The notes under the pieces: model-generated
What the model was told of the DNA's origin: nothing
What the model saw: the letters and a program-made list of their open reading frames with translations, nothing else
The model's database searches: none
Made by a program: the position numbers and the translations under genes
Source: Eustoma russellianum
Lineage: Eukaryota; Streptophyta; Magnoliopsida; Gentianales; Gentianaceae
Assembly: GCA_036186865.1 (NCBI GenBank)
Contig: AP025071.1
Coordinates: 10,709,879 to 10,773,878 of the forward strand
DNA length: 64,000 nt
Direction of reading: 5' to 3'
In this document: one piece after another, positions 33,941 through 45,891 of the stretch
Numbering within the stretch: the first letter of the stretch is position 1
Layout: each line of letters starts with the position of its first letter

Positions 33941-36483
33941 AGTTGTAACCCAATATGGGATCCTTTATTTGCGATTTATATTAGTTACGATCGATGATTA
34001 CTACTGTACATTTCATCTCGGATAATGGCAATATGCATATAGTACTTGAGAGTGAATGAGGGACCATGAGAGAGGACCCAAATTTTCACCCAAGGTCTTA
34101 TAAGTTCGGCCAACAAGCCCAAGGAAGGCACACCACATTTTCTTATCTTGTGATTACAAACAAATGAATAGTTAAGGGAATATGTTAAATAAACAAAAAT
34201 TAAGGAAGATGGAAATTGAATTAGGCATGGTTGGGGGCATTAAAGACCCCCAACCGCCGGACACTAAGGGGAGGGGGAGGCCAATTAAGAAGCCAACTAC
34301 TTAATATATTTAATAAGTAACCTAACCATGTTTAACTAACCACGATTAACAAAAAGTAACTATGGTTAGCATAAATAATCAAGGTTAGAAATAAAGTAAC
34401 CTTGGTTAACCAAAAAGTAACCAAGGTTAGGAGAATTAATTTGGAAACTCTCCCCCCCCATCCCAACGGCTACAACCAAGTAGCCAAGAAGAGTTCCCTC
34501 CAAAAAGAAACCCTAGTTCCATTCTCTTACACGAAACAAGAAGCCCTCCTCTCTTCCCTCCCCATAAGCCATTCAGCCTAAGCACATACCCAAGGGATTA
34601 AGGTTCATACTCAAGAGAATATAGGCTCAAGGATTTCAAGTCTTCAAGGACTCTCGTTTAGAGAAGCTTGGATACTACTCAAGCTCCTTTTTGGTAACCA
34701 TGCTCCTTTCTTTTCCTTCCACCATCGTGGGAATGCTTGCATAGGAAAGAGAAAGATTTCAACTTTTCTACACCTCTCCAAGAAGAGTAAGCAAGGAAGG
34801 CAAATACACTATACTCTTTAAGGCTTGAATGTGAAAGTGTGTGCATGAATGGATAGATGTGCTTAAGATTTAATCTTGGTAGTTTTATGCTAAGTTGAAG
34901 GCCAAAACTTTCGGCCTTGGTTATTTAAAGTGAAGGAGTGAGGTCTTGTTTCAAAGGTGAAATCTTTTGGAGTTATATGTCTCATTATGTGTTAAACTAA
35001 GATAAACAAGTTAAAGATTCTTTCTTTTCCCCAAGGAGAGCACACGGTGGGAGGGGTGAAGGGGAATGAGTGTGATTTTCGAATGTACATGCTAACTTGG
35101 TAAGAAATAGAGTTAAGTCTATAGTATTGTGGTGTGTTGCGCGTAACATGCTCTTAGATTCCTTATTTTCTTGCATGCACCGAAAATGGGACTGTGATGG
35201 AGGGGTGCGTATACACTACAATTGTATACTAGGTGTTTGTGCCGAAAATGAAAGATAAAGACACTTAGAAATAACATATGGCCACTAGAAAAACTTCTGG
35301 AATTGGACAGAAACTTGGGCTGTTTTGAGAGATCCAAAATGGGGCCTTAAGAACTTTCAAACCTGCTGAGTTTCAGTATGCTTCTATTCTTATGTGTATA
35401 TGAGATGTGAGAGGTGGAATTTTGATAAAAGGAGTTGTGAATTATTATTAATAAATCTTTTGGTAAAACTGCTCAAGAAGAAATTACTGGAACTGGGCAG
35501 AACAGTGTGACGTTTTGCATGACCTGAAAATGAATCTTATGAGTATTCAAATTGGCTACTTTTTGGTGTTATGTTAGCCTCATATGTATATGAAATGTGT
35601 GAGTTAAAATTTAATTAAAAGGAGCTACGATTTATTTTTAATTAATTTCCTAGTGAGATTGGTCCTGCTGATAATGTTGTACTGGACAGAATTTAAGTAA
35701 CGGGATTAGTAGCTTGGAAATGGACCTTAGAGGCGTGCAAATTAGCTAATTTTCGGTATGAAACTAAACCTATGAATAAAGTAAGGGTGAGAGTTGGAAT
35801 CTTGTCAAAATGAGTTATGGATTATTTTTAATGAATTTGTTTGTAAAATGGGTCAGGCTGAAATGCGCTGGACTGACAGAAATTGTGTGTCATATTGCAT
35901 GATCCGAAATTGAACCTTAGAAAAGTGCATTTGGGCCCAATTTTGGCAGGACACTAATCCAATGAGATTGTTAAGCTGGAGAGTTGGAATTTCCGAAAAA
36001 TGATTAAATGATTGGTCACAATAAATTTTATAGTAAAACTGGTCATTCCAGAATTCAGTTTTGTATCCACTCTAAGAAAAGAATAACGATTCCCTTATCA
36101 ACATCGTCTTGCCTTAAAACTTACCGGGTAATTACTTATGACATTTATAAACGAGTACATGCGAACCAAGTGGCCTAGAGTGTGAATCTTAATGGAGAAT
36201 AACTAAAGAGAAGTTGACGTTACTAAGCTGGAAATTCTATAGCGTGACGACGAGACGTATTTATTCATGCATGATACGCATTGGACCACGGTTTGCATAT
36301 TACATGACATGCATTTGCATCATTTTCACGTACATGATTCATGACATGAGTTTTGTAAGAAAGAAAGATGAAAAGCATTTTCAAAAGATGATTTTTGAGA
36401 GAAATGATTCTCCACCGGTACCGTGTGTGAGTATGAGATTGGTCAGTATGAACCCACCAGATCAGGGTTAAGTGATCTGATAC

Positions 36484-36663
36484 GAGGCCGTGCGGGTCCG
36501 GAATAATAGACCCGACAAAGACAAGATGACGTACCGCCTCAGATCCGGGACATAGATCTGAACACGAGAATATGAGGTCGTGCGAGTCCGGATATAATAG
36601 ACCCGTCCAGACGAGATGACATACCGCCTCAGATCCGGGACATAGATCTGAACACTCTATTGT
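36484..36663. repeat. Two 90-bp GC-rich repeats in the gypsy C LTR
   Basis: Units starting GAGGCCGTGCGGGTCCGG (36484) and GAGGTCGTGCGAGTCCGG (36574) each run to CCTCAGATCCGGGACATAG-TCTGAACAC. The pair recurs in the 3' LTR from 42242. Confidence 0.85.
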
Positions 36664-37223
36664 TTTATGACGATGATGATGATTGAAGAAAAGCATGAAA
36701 AGATCATATTTCCATTTTCATCTCACGGCATCCCACGTACATATGCATGCATGTTACATTCTTATAGCGACTCATGAGATCTAAGTTGGGATGACCACGC
36801 AAACCCTAAGTATGACATCTCTAAGTGATCATCCTTGTCATGGTATTCATCAATACGAGTTGTAGTATTTTAATGTTATGTTCTGCTATGGGTAATGATT
36901 TTTCTTAAGTAATGACACATTACACATACATACGCTCGCATGCTGCATTCACGAAAGAACACGTGATGTCCAAAGTTATGACGAGCACATAGATCTTATG
37001 ACCCTTGTTATGCTATTCATTAAATAAGTTACAGTCCTTTCATGTTGTATTCAGTTTTAAGTGACAACTTTTCTCTGAGAAATGAACTTGCTATATTAAG
37101 TGATGTTATATATAGGACGAAGATCTGACGACGGGCAGGTATGCTTTAAACCAGAAAATTCTGAGGGTTCGATTCTTGTTCGCACTTCTCATTTAATCCC
37201 TGATTAGTATAGTATACTTGCTG

Positions 37224-37236
37224 GTGACGTTGTCAC
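37224..37236 (+). other. Conserved LTR stem-loop, gypsy B/C form
   Basis: GTGAC and GTCAC pair around GTT, within ACTTGCTGGTGAC and GTCACTCACCC. It is followed by TTATATTTTTCCAG. The same sequence is in the C 3' LTR (42982-42994) and both B LTRs (26531-26543 and 54354-54366, minus strand). Confidence 0.75.
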
Positions 37237-37635
37237 TCACCCTTATATTTTTCCAGAGGTTGCAGACGACAAAGTAGAATGGATTGATGACGAACCTAGG
37301 GTTCTGTATCCGTGAGCACAGTGGAAGATGGACTGACCTAGGAGGAATGACCGGCCAACTATGAGGTTATGTATTTGGGAGGGAGAAACATTTGCTTTTG
37401 TGACTCTGGAAACTTTTATTTTGGGATGTAAACTATGAATGATCGTATGGATGTTTATTTTATTTTGAAGTCTTATATTCTGCCATGGTTTCGCTTAATT
37501 ATCTACGTGTAAGCACGTTAATCCATGCCTTATACCATGGATCATGCCACGTATGGGACGACGCCTAGTACTCTCCTTAGTGAAGCACGGCGGGTGCACC
37601 CACTCCAGCGGGGCCGGGGTGCGGGGCGCCACAGG

Positions 37636-37647
37636 TGGTATTAGAGC
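37636..37647 (+). other. Primer binding site, gypsy C
   Basis: TGGTATTAGAGC, one base different from the initiator tRNA-Met complement TGGTATCAGAGC, two bases after the LTR end. Confidence 0.85.
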
Positions 37648-37930
37648 AAAGGCTCCAGATCCGGGCAGGATATAGAACTAAGTTATGACTATAGTCGACT
37701 AAGTTTGATCTTAGATCTAAGTTCTAATCTTAGATGAGAGATGACCTTAGAATAGGATGACTCAGACTGGAAAATTAGGGCGCGGCCCAGTGATGTGTCC
37801 TAACTAATGACCGATCACAAATTTAAATTATAACGTATGTACATATATGCCCTTCCTACATGCTTAAGTAAAATTTTGCTACTTATTTCAACATTCTTGT
37901 GTTAAATAAAGCCGACACTGCTTCCTGCAG

Positions 37931-39052
37931 ATGGTACGACCCAGAGGGAGACCAGCCAGAGCTCGATCCGGGGTGCAGGAGCCTATCCCTCCTCCACCTG
38001 CGCAAGTTCCTCCACCCCCGCCGCCTCAAGGTCAAAACCCACCGCCAGTTCAGAACGTCCCTCCACCACAAGGACCTTTTCCACCCATGATGCCAGATAT
38101 TAATGCTTTTCAAAACTTTTGCCAAACAGTCACCCAAATTGGGCAAGTAATGCTGCAACAGAATAACCCTCAACCTCACGAGCCGGTCAGAGATGCTCAG
38201 TATTACTTTGAAAAGCTAAAGAGGGCCAACGTACTGCCATTTGAAGGAAAGTCAGACTCTGATGCTGCTGAGAAGTGGCTTGATGAGGTAGAAAATTGTT
38301 TCGAACTAATCAGAGCTCCCGAAGAAGTAAAGACTCAAGCAGTTAGACCGTTTCTGTTAGGGGAAGCCAACCAATGGTGGAAGGCCAACCTACAAGCCTT
38401 GCCAAGACCAATTTCCTGGGAAAGGTTTCTCAAGGAATTTCACAAGTTTCATATACCACCCTCAGCTAAACTGCAGAAAAGGCATGAGTTTGAATCCCTA
38501 GTGCAAGAATCTGGAATGACGGTGGCAGACTACGCTAATAAGTTCATAGCTCTGGGGAGACTCCAACCATCCACTATGAACGATGAAGAAACTAAAATGT
38601 TGAAATTTGAAAGAGGACTGAACCCCAGAATCCGAACATGGTTGGTTAATGCCAACCCAGCCAACTTTGGTGCCCTTCTAGATGCTTGCTACAGAATTGA
38701 AAGAGATATCATCCGTCGAGATGAGTTTAGTCAAAAGAGAGGTAGGGAAGTGTCAGGAAGTGGGGGGCCCCGAAAGTCCACAAAGCAGAACACAAAGGGC
38801 CCAGGACGTCAAGGGAAGAGTCAGTTTCAACGCCACCCCCAGAAGAATCAAGGACCCCAACCTGCCATTCCAGACTGCTCTCATTGTGGTAAGCGCCACG
38901 TAGGAGAATGTTACATTCAGACCAGGAAATGTTTTAGATGCGGTCAAGGAGGACACATCTCCAAGAACTGTCCTAACCAAGGCCCCACCTGCTTTGGATG
39001 CGGGAAAGCAGGGCATTTAGCCAGAGAGTGCCCAGAAAAGGAGGCCCAGTAG
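37931..39052 (+). CDS. Ty3/gypsy gag, gypsy C
   Basis: 373 codons from ATG 37931 (MVRPRGRPARARSG). A proline-rich N-terminus (residues 20-55) precedes the retrotransposon gag domain: AQYYFEKLKRANVLPFEGKS (about 93-112), KWLDEVENCFELI, FLLGEANQWWKANLQALPRP and FERGLNPRIRTWLVN. Three CCHC-type knuckles follow near residues 317-368: CSHCGKRHVGEC, CFRCGQGGHISKNC and CFGCGKAGHLAREC. The domain is intact and would form the particle shell and bind RNA. The TAG at 39050-39052 and a second TAG at 39059-39061 lie in a glutamine run where CAG is expected, and pol continues in the same frame, so the ancestor was probably one gag-pol reading frame. Confidence 0.9.
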   Translation: MVRPRGRPARARSGVQEPIPPPPAQVPPPPPPQGQNPPPVQNVPPPQGPFPPMMPDINAFQNFCQTVTQIGQVMLQQNNPQPHEPVRDAQYYFEKLKRANVLPFEGKSDSDAAEKWLDEVENCFELIRAPEEVKTQAVRPFLLGEANQWWKANLQALPRPISWERFLKEFHKFHIPPSAKLQKRHEFESLVQESGMTVADYANKFIALGRLQPSTMNDEETKMLKFERGLNPRIRTWLVNANPANFGALLDACYRIERDIIRRDEFSQKRGREVSGSGGPRKSTKQNTKGPGRQGKSQFQRHPQKNQGPQPAIPDCSHCGKRHVGECYIQTRKCFRCGQGGHISKNCPNQGPTCFGCGKAGHLARECPEKEAQ

Positions 39053-42000
39053 CAACAGTAGCCACAAAAACCTCAGCGTCAGCGTACCAACGCACAAGTT
39101 CACGCTATGACTGACGCAGCTGCTGAGCAAGCTAACGACGTGGTGACAGGTATTTTCAGAAAATCTTACTAGTTCTCTCTTTTACAATACTGTTGCCTTA
39201 TGGTTGCTTAGTGAGTATTGTATGATTCAGGAGCTATACTAGTATGTTCAATACCTGCCAACATGCTATTTAATAGTGGCGCTAGCCACTCTTTCATATC
39301 AAAGAGATTTGCAAAGAATATTGAGAAAACCCCAACCTATAGTGATACACCCTATAGAATTCAAGCAGCTGGGGAACAGGTGCTTGTAGCTCACCATGTT
39401 TTCGAAAATTGTGAGCTTGAGTTTGATAATCATCGGTTTGACGCCGATTTAATCTCTATACCTATGACGGACTTCGACGTAATTCTTGGAATGGACTGGC
39501 TCTCCAAGAATTATGCCAACATTGACTGTAACGAAAAACAGGTTACATTTAAGGGCCCCACACGAGAAGAGGTAACATTTCAAGGAGGATCAAAGCTACA
39601 GAAGAGTCCTAAGAACATTTATGTAAATGCGATCCGCGCTAGTAAAGCACTAAGGAAAGGACATGAAGGGTATCTTATCTATGCCATAAACACTGATCAA
39701 GCAACCATAGACCTGTCCCAAGTTCCAGTAGTTCGCGAATACCCAGATGTTTTTCCAGAAGACTTGCCAGGTCTTCCTCCGGAACGAGAGATATCTTTTG
39801 AGATCAACCTAGTTCTGGGAGCTGAACCAATATCAAAGGCTCCCTACAGAATGGCCCCAGCGGAACTAAAAGAGCTGAAGGAGCAGTTACATGAATTGCT
39901 GGAAAAGAAATTGATTCGCCCGAGTGTTTCACCGTGGGGAGCTCCAGTACTGTTCGTTAAGAAGAAGGACAAAAGTATGCGGTTGTGTATTGACTATAGG
40001 GAGCTCAACAAGATCACTATAAAGAATAAGTACCCTTTGCCAAGGATCGACGACTTGGTCGATCAGCTTCGTGGGGCAAGGATTTTCAGTAAGATTGATC
40101 TTCGCTCAAGATATTTCCAGTTGAAGATCAATGCTGAAGACGTCCAGAAAACTGCATTCAGAACCCGTTATGGGCATTACGAATTTTTAGTAATGCCATT
40201 CGGGCTAACCAACGCCCCTGCAGCATTCATGGATCTAATGAATCGAGTCTTTCAAGACCAACTGGACAAATTCGTAGTAGTCTTCATCGATGACATTGAT
40301 ATATTCACCGGATGAAGAAACCCATGCCACCCATTTAAGGATTGCTCTGGACATTCTACGAAGGGAACGTCTGTATGCAAAGTTTAGCAAATGCGAATTC
40401 TGGCTACAAAATGTAGCATTTCTAGGGCATGTGATATCCGAAGAAGGTATATCGGTAGATCACAAGAAAATCGAGGCAATCACGGAATGGCCCAGACCGA
40501 CGAATGTTACAGAAGTACGAAGTTTTCTCGGTCTCGCTGGTTACTATTGGAAGTTCGTGGAAGGATTCTCTCGAATTGCTATGCCTCTAACCTGATTAAC
40601 CCAGAAGGAAACCAATTTCGAGTGGACCTCAGATTGTGAGAAGAGCTTTATTGAATTGAAAAGGAAACTGACCTCTGCCCCAGTCTTAGCACAACCTATT
40701 CCTGGAGAAAACTTTGTTGTATATAGTGATGCTTCTAAGAACGGGCTGGGATGTGTGCTGATGCAAAAAGATCGAGTGATTGCATACGCATCCCGACAAT
40801 TGAAGCCATTTGAACAAAATTACCCTGTACACGACCTCGAATTGGCAGCTGTGGTCTTCGCACTAAAAATATGGAGGCACTATCTATACGGTGAAAAGTG
40901 TGAAATTTTCACGGACCACAAAAGTCTCAAGTATCTGTGTACCCAAAAAGAGTTGAACATGCGACAACGAAGATGGCTAGAATTAATGAAGGACTATGAC
41001 ATATCAATTCAGTATCATCCGGGGAAAGCCAACAAGGTAGCAGATGCATTAAGTAGAAAAACAAGTCATCCACGCCAACCACCTTTGCAGCGTGACATGG
41101 AAGAATTTGATCTAGAAGAGGTTGATTCGATTGAAGGCATGCTCGCCAAGTTGGTGATAGTTCCTTCCCTAATAGACAGAATTAAAGAGGAGCAAGAAAA
41201 GGATGAAACCCTAAGGAAGATAAAAGACCGGGAACAAACAAGACCCACCGGAGAATTTAACGTCTGAAACGACAATAGTTTGTGGTTTCAAGAAAGATTG
41301 TGTGTACCCAATAATGAAGACCTACTAAATGAAGTTCTTAAAGAAGCACATAACTCGCGATTATCCATCCATCCTGGAGCAAATAAGATGTACCAAGATT
41401 TGAAACGACGGTTCTGGTGGCGTGGCATGAAAAGACAGATTGCTGAATTCGTGGGAAAATGTCTCGTTTGCCAAAGAGTGAAAGCAGAACATCAGAAACC
41501 CGCTGGGTTGCTGCAGCCTCTCGAAGTTTCCGAATGGAAATGGGACCACCTCACGATGGACTTTGTTACCGACTTGCCTAGAACGAGAAGTGGTTACGAT
41601 GCTATTTGGGTGGTAGTTGATCGACTAACCAAGTCTGCCCATTTCATGGCTATGACCATCAAAGCTCCACTGGAGAAATTGGCTACGATGTACGTAGAAC
41701 AAATTGTGAGCCTCCATGGAGTACCCCTAAGTATCGTATGTGACCGTGATCCTCGCTTCACCTCACGGTTCTGGACAGCTTTTCAGAAAGCGATGGGCAC
41801 TGAGATCCATATGAGCTCGGCATTTCATCCCCAAACGGATGGTCAATCAGAAAGAACCATTCAGACACTAGAAGACATGTTGCGATCCTGCATACTTGAC
41901 TTCGGGGGAAGCTGGGATCGATGTCTCAAACTGGTAGAATTTTCTTATAATAACAGTTATCATCGATCCATAGGGATGGCCCCATACGAAGCACTCTATG

Positions 42001-42213
42001 GAAGGAAATGCCGTTCTCCGCTCTACTGGGATGAAATAGGAGATAGGATTTTCACTGGACCCGACCTAGTAGAGCAGACTCGAGAGAAAGTAAAAATCAT
42101 AAAGCAAAAGTTACAAGCAGCCCAAGATAGAAGCAAGGTTTGGGCAGATGAAAAGCGGCGACCTTTAGAATTTCAAGTTGGGGAAAAAGTATTTCTAAAG
42201 GTGTCGCCAACTC
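39053..42213 (+). pseudogene. Ty3/gypsy protease-RT-RNase H-integrase, gypsy C
   Basis: In the gag frame: linker (about 39090-39149), candidate intron 39150-39230, then the protease with LFNSGASHSF, where the catalytic Asp of DSGA is Asn, and FDVILGMDWL. RT follows with YRMAPAELKELKEQLHELLE, SPWGAPVLFVKKKD, CIDYRELN, and FIDD (the YxDD site). Just after FIDD (about 40300) a net loss of two bases shifts the frame. The next frame gives the rest of RT, RNase H (VVYSDASKNGLGCVL, FTDHKSLKYL) and integrase with its HHCC finger (HNSRLSIHPG, CLVCQRVK) and D,D,E core (MDFVTDLP, CDRDPRF, HPQTDGQSERTIQTLE). TGA stops at 40593 and 41265 stand where Arg/Lys-type codons are usual. The frame ends in VFLKVSP where a deletion joins it to the 3' LTR. 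Confidence 0.92.
39150..39230 (+). other. Candidate 81-nt intron between gag and protease, gypsy C
   Basis: GACAG before GTATTTTCAG, and TATGATTCAG before GAGCTATA, give GT...AG borders. The 81 nt are a multiple of three, T-rich, and contain in-frame stops (TAG 39170; TAG TGA near 39209-39214). Joining the borders makes one codon for Gly and gives VTG then AILVCSIPANMLF, the order expected for this family between the gag linker and the protease (compare DVVTG followed by a short hydrophobic stretch and the DSGA site). Splicing is not shown; an insertion in a dead copy is possible. Confidence 0.5.
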
Positions 42214-43385
42214 ACCAGATCAGGGTTAAGTGATCTGATACGAGGCCGTGCCGGTCCGGAATAATAGACCCGACAAAGACGAGATGACGTACCGCCTCAG
42301 ATCCGGGACATAGATCTGAACACGAGAATATGAGGCCGTGCGGGTCCGGATATAATAGACCTGTCCAGACGAGATGACGTACCGCCTCAGATCCGGGACA
42401 TAGATCTGAACACTCTATTGTTTTATGACGATGATGATGATTGAAGAAAAGCATGAAAAGATCATATTTCCATTTTCATCTCACGGCATCCCACGTACAT
42501 ATGCATGCATGTTACATTCTTATAGCGACTCATGAGATTTAAGTTGGGATGACCACGCAAACCCTAAGTATGACATCTCTAAGTGATCATCCTTGTCATG
42601 GTATTCATCAATACGAGTTGTAGTATTTTAATGTTATGTTCTGCTATGGGTAATGATTTTTCTTAAGTAATGACACATTACACATACATATGCTCGCATG
42701 CTGCATTCACGAAAGAACACGTGATGTCCAAAGTTATGACGAGCACATAGATCTTATGACCCTTGTTATGCTATTCATTAAATAAGTTACAGTCCTTTCA
42801 TGTTGTATTCAGTTTTAAGTGACAACTTTTCTCTGAGAAATGAACTTGCTATATTAAGTGATGTTATATATAGGACGAAGATCTGACGACGGGCAAGTAT
42901 GCTTTAAACCAGAAAATTCTGAGGGTTCTATTCTTGTTCGCACTTTCTATTTAATCCCTGATTAGTATAGTATACTTGCTGGTGACGTTGTCACTCACAC
43001 TTATATTTTTCCAGAGGTTGCAGACGACAAAGTAGAATGGATCGATGACGAACCTAGGGTTCCGTGAGCACAGTGGAAGATGGACTGACCTAGCAGGAAT
43101 GACCGGCCAGCTGTGAGGTTATGTATTTGGGAGGGAGAAACATTTGCTTTTGTGACTCTGGAAACTTTTATTTTGGGATGTAAACTATGAATGATCGTAT
43201 GGATGTTTATTTTATTTTGAAGTTTTAAATTCTGCCACGGTTTTGCTTAATTATCTACGTGTAAGCACGTTAATCTATGCCTTATATCATGGATCATGCC
43301 ACGTATGGGACGACGCTTAGTACTCTCCTTAGTGAAGTACGGCGGGTGCACCCACTCCGGCGGGGCCGGGGTGCGGGGCGCCACA
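42214..43385 (+). repeat. Truncated 3' LTR of gypsy C
   Basis: It matches 36457-37633 of the 5' LTR and ends GGGGCGCCACA. The first 2.5 kb of the LTR, the polypurine tract and the end of integrase are missing; the join lies in or beside CACCAGATCAGGG near 42214-42228. A 13-base loss relative to the 5' LTR (TGTATC region near 37295) is one of few differences. Confidence 0.9.
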
Positions 43386-45623
43386 CCAACCCTTTACAAA
43401 CCTTGTATGATGAATACAATTACGCACGAACACCGCCACCTTGCAAGAATGAAGATTGATCACACCTTGATCAATCTTTTACAAAGATATAGAATATGTG
43501 GTGGTCTAAGATAAGCCTATTCAAGAATATGAATATAAGTATAATAGGCTTTTAGAGGAAGAAAGAAAGAGAGTGAAGAAGAAGGGATGCTAGGCGTTTT
43601 TTATCACAAGAATGTAATGCTTGTTCTTGTCTTTTGTTTTGCTCATCTCCTTTCCTTTTAAGCTTATGGCCAATATCCCTTGGTGCTCTCCCCTCTTGAA
43701 AATTATCTTCTAAGTCCTTGGGAGAATGTGTGGCATCATTGTGACATGATCTTGCTTACTTGGCACCTTTTCATTGGATGATCATTTAACCTGTGTTTAC
43801 TTGGCACTTCATGATTGGTTGAATGTTTTCATCATTTGATGACTTGGAAAATCTGAAAATTCCACTAAAAGCATGTGCCAAAATCAACATAAATTAGTTG
43901 CCATAACTCATAAGATTATCATCCAAATCAGGCAAGATAATATTTCTCCACACAAGGTGATAAAATCGGCCATAATGATTAGTTGACATGCAGAAATTTC
44001 AGCATGTGATACATGGTGATATAATTCAAATTTCTTCCAAATTTTCATTCATTATTCTTTTAAAATAAATCAACAATTAGTAGCAAATATTCTCATCATT
44101 TTGGAAATGAAATTTTGACATCAACATGGCCATAAAATCGGCTAAGGTACATTCCCACACATGCTGAAAAATTTCAGCATGTGTGATATTCAAGATATCA
44201 CACTTTATGACTTTGTATCTTATTCAAATTACTTCCAATTCTCCTTCAATCAATCACATAATTCAAGACAAAAAATTTGTCTAATTTTGGAGAGGAAATT
44301 CGGCCATCCTTTAGTACACATGCTGAAATTTTCATCGTGTGTTACAAATGAGATAAAGTTTAAAACATTGCCTTTTGTAGCTTCTTTCTTTAAATCACCA
44401 ACATCGTATGATTGATTCTTGACCAATCAATATGCCAACAAGGCTCCACGTATGCTCCATCTCAGCTTATATAGGCGTGTGAATAGATTTGTCCATGTGC
44501 TGGATATTATTTTTGCAAACTTTGTAAAATAGTGCACATTTAATAATACACACATGGCATATTCCAATCAACCCTTAATTTAATTTTCTAGAACACTTTA
44601 AGATGTATGACATATGTAAAAAGTGTCAAGATACGTGTCGTATGATGTGCCAAAAATGTTCCATGTGTTGTGTACGTAGAAAACCGAATTTTCGATGTTT
44701 ATCGATTACCCGATTTTTCTCTAATTAAATTCCAACTTTTTGCACAAGTTATATATATTATGTTACACATAATATATATAATATAAACTTTAATTCTCAG
44801 CACTTGGCTGGTCTAAAGAGGCGCCATTAACATGTGACAAAATTGAAATTGGAATCTCCACAATTTGGCCTTAATGTGGGGTGATTTGTGTGTGCCAATA
44901 TGGAATGATTTTATGGCTGAAAATATCATCATATGCACGAACATAATAAGTATTTTTGAAGTGTAGGGACTGGCCATCGATTTATGGCAAGTACGTGACA
45001 CGTTGGCGAAGTTTCGGTATTCGCCCGGTACGACAATTTTTGGTTTAGAACCTTTTAACGTGTTGTATTTAATTTGTCATCACCATGACTTATATCATAT
45101 GATATAAGAACTGAATATACTCATAAATATGAGTTAAGTATGGTTGTGTGTCGTTAGCGTACGTACGTAAAATATATAACGTGTCGGTAGTACGTTGGAA
45201 TGCATGTGTATGTGCCTTTTTCAAAAAATCTGAAAATATATATTTATATATATATGTAGGCGTGTATATGTGGTGAAGAGAGGAGGAGGAGACTTTCCTT
45301 TCTTAGTCTTGTTGCGTTTGTGCCTTGTTCAAATATAGCTTCCTTTGATGAACTACTTAGTTTAATTAACTAAGTACTTTACTTAATGAACTAGTTTAGT
45401 TCATTAATGGTGGCACCTGAAAATAGTTCAAACACAACAAATGTTGCCATTTGATGTAAGCTTTGAAGCTTCATGGCTCGTTAGTATGATAACATTATAT
45501 ATGAACTATATAAGGAAACTTTCATGCAACAACGTGTTATGTCATAAAATATGTCATGCATTTTTTGTAACACGTTATTTAAATCATGCATTTTGAAATC
45601 CCTCAAACTCCTTTTTCTCAACA
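43386..45623 (-). repeat. LTR2 of the tandem SIRE derivative, second part
   Basis: After the CCAAC duplication it continues LTR2 from CCTTTACAAACC to TTTTTCTCAACA. It has a perfect 14-bp inverted repeat CACACATGCTGAAA / TTTCAGCATGTGTG near 44157-44186. A polypurine tract follows at 45624. Confidence 0.9.
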
Positions 45624-45891
45624 ATCTCCCCCTTTTGATGATTTTCAAAATAACCTACATACATGATTTAAATCTTATCGTTCCCCCTCCAATTGTGCAT
45701 AAAATAAACTTTTAAATTTCAATTTTCAAATTCACTCCCCCTTTATTTATGCAATTAATCTTTCTCTCTTCCCCTTAAATCATGCATTCTCTCCTCCTTT
45801 ATTTTGGAAAGACAATCAAAAGCGCATGTAGAGATGAAAAAGAAAGCATGCATTTTATAATATCAAACATGCGTTCGTAAGGGTTATTTAT

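Larger units (their letters stand above)
33941..37633 (+). repeat. 5' LTR of gypsy C (3.7 kb)
   Basis: It starts AGTTGTAACCC and ends GGGGCGCCACA. It contains repeated TAACC/GGTTA words (34310-34440), a pyrimidine-rich segment (34440-34580), the roughly 190-bp tandem array in inverse orientation to B (about 35300-36060), two GC-rich repeats (36484 onward) and the stem-loop at 37224-37236. Its last part corresponds to the LTR of B read on the opposite strand, so B and C are related families. Confidence 0.85.
33941..43385 (+). mobile_element. Gypsy element C, plus strand, inside SIRE LTR2
   Basis: A Ty3/gypsy element of 9.4 kb: 5' LTR 33941-37633, primer site 37636-37647, gag 37931-39052, pol to 42213, truncated 3' LTR 42214-43385. 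Target duplication GCAAC (33936-33940) and CCAAC (43386-43390) differ by one base. The first base of TGTTGTAACCC is changed to A. The Tekay/Del-like gag and 3.7 kb LTR suggest a chromovirus, but the pol C-terminus that would hold a chromodomain is deleted. The LTR copies agree closely over the shared 1.17 kb, so it is one of the younger insertions. Confidence 0.9.

Noticed and set aside
36484..36663. Direct repeats that might suggest a CRISPR array
   Set aside because: There are only two long units without regular spacers, inside a plant retrotransposon LTR.
36265..36696. 143-codon frame on the minus strand with internal repeats
   Set aside because: It is the reverse side of the two 90-bp repeats in the gypsy C LTR; its repeated protein text comes from the DNA repeat. 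The frame at 42212-42454 is its copy in the other LTR.
37883..38179. 98-codon minus-strand frame overlapping gag
   Set aside because: It is the antisense of the proline-rich gag N-terminus; gag on the plus strand has clear domains.
33941..43385. An integrated plant pararetrovirus
   Set aside because: The gag with CCHC knuckles, LTRs, primer site, integrase and flanking target duplication are those of a Ty3/gypsy retrotransposon; no movement protein was seen.
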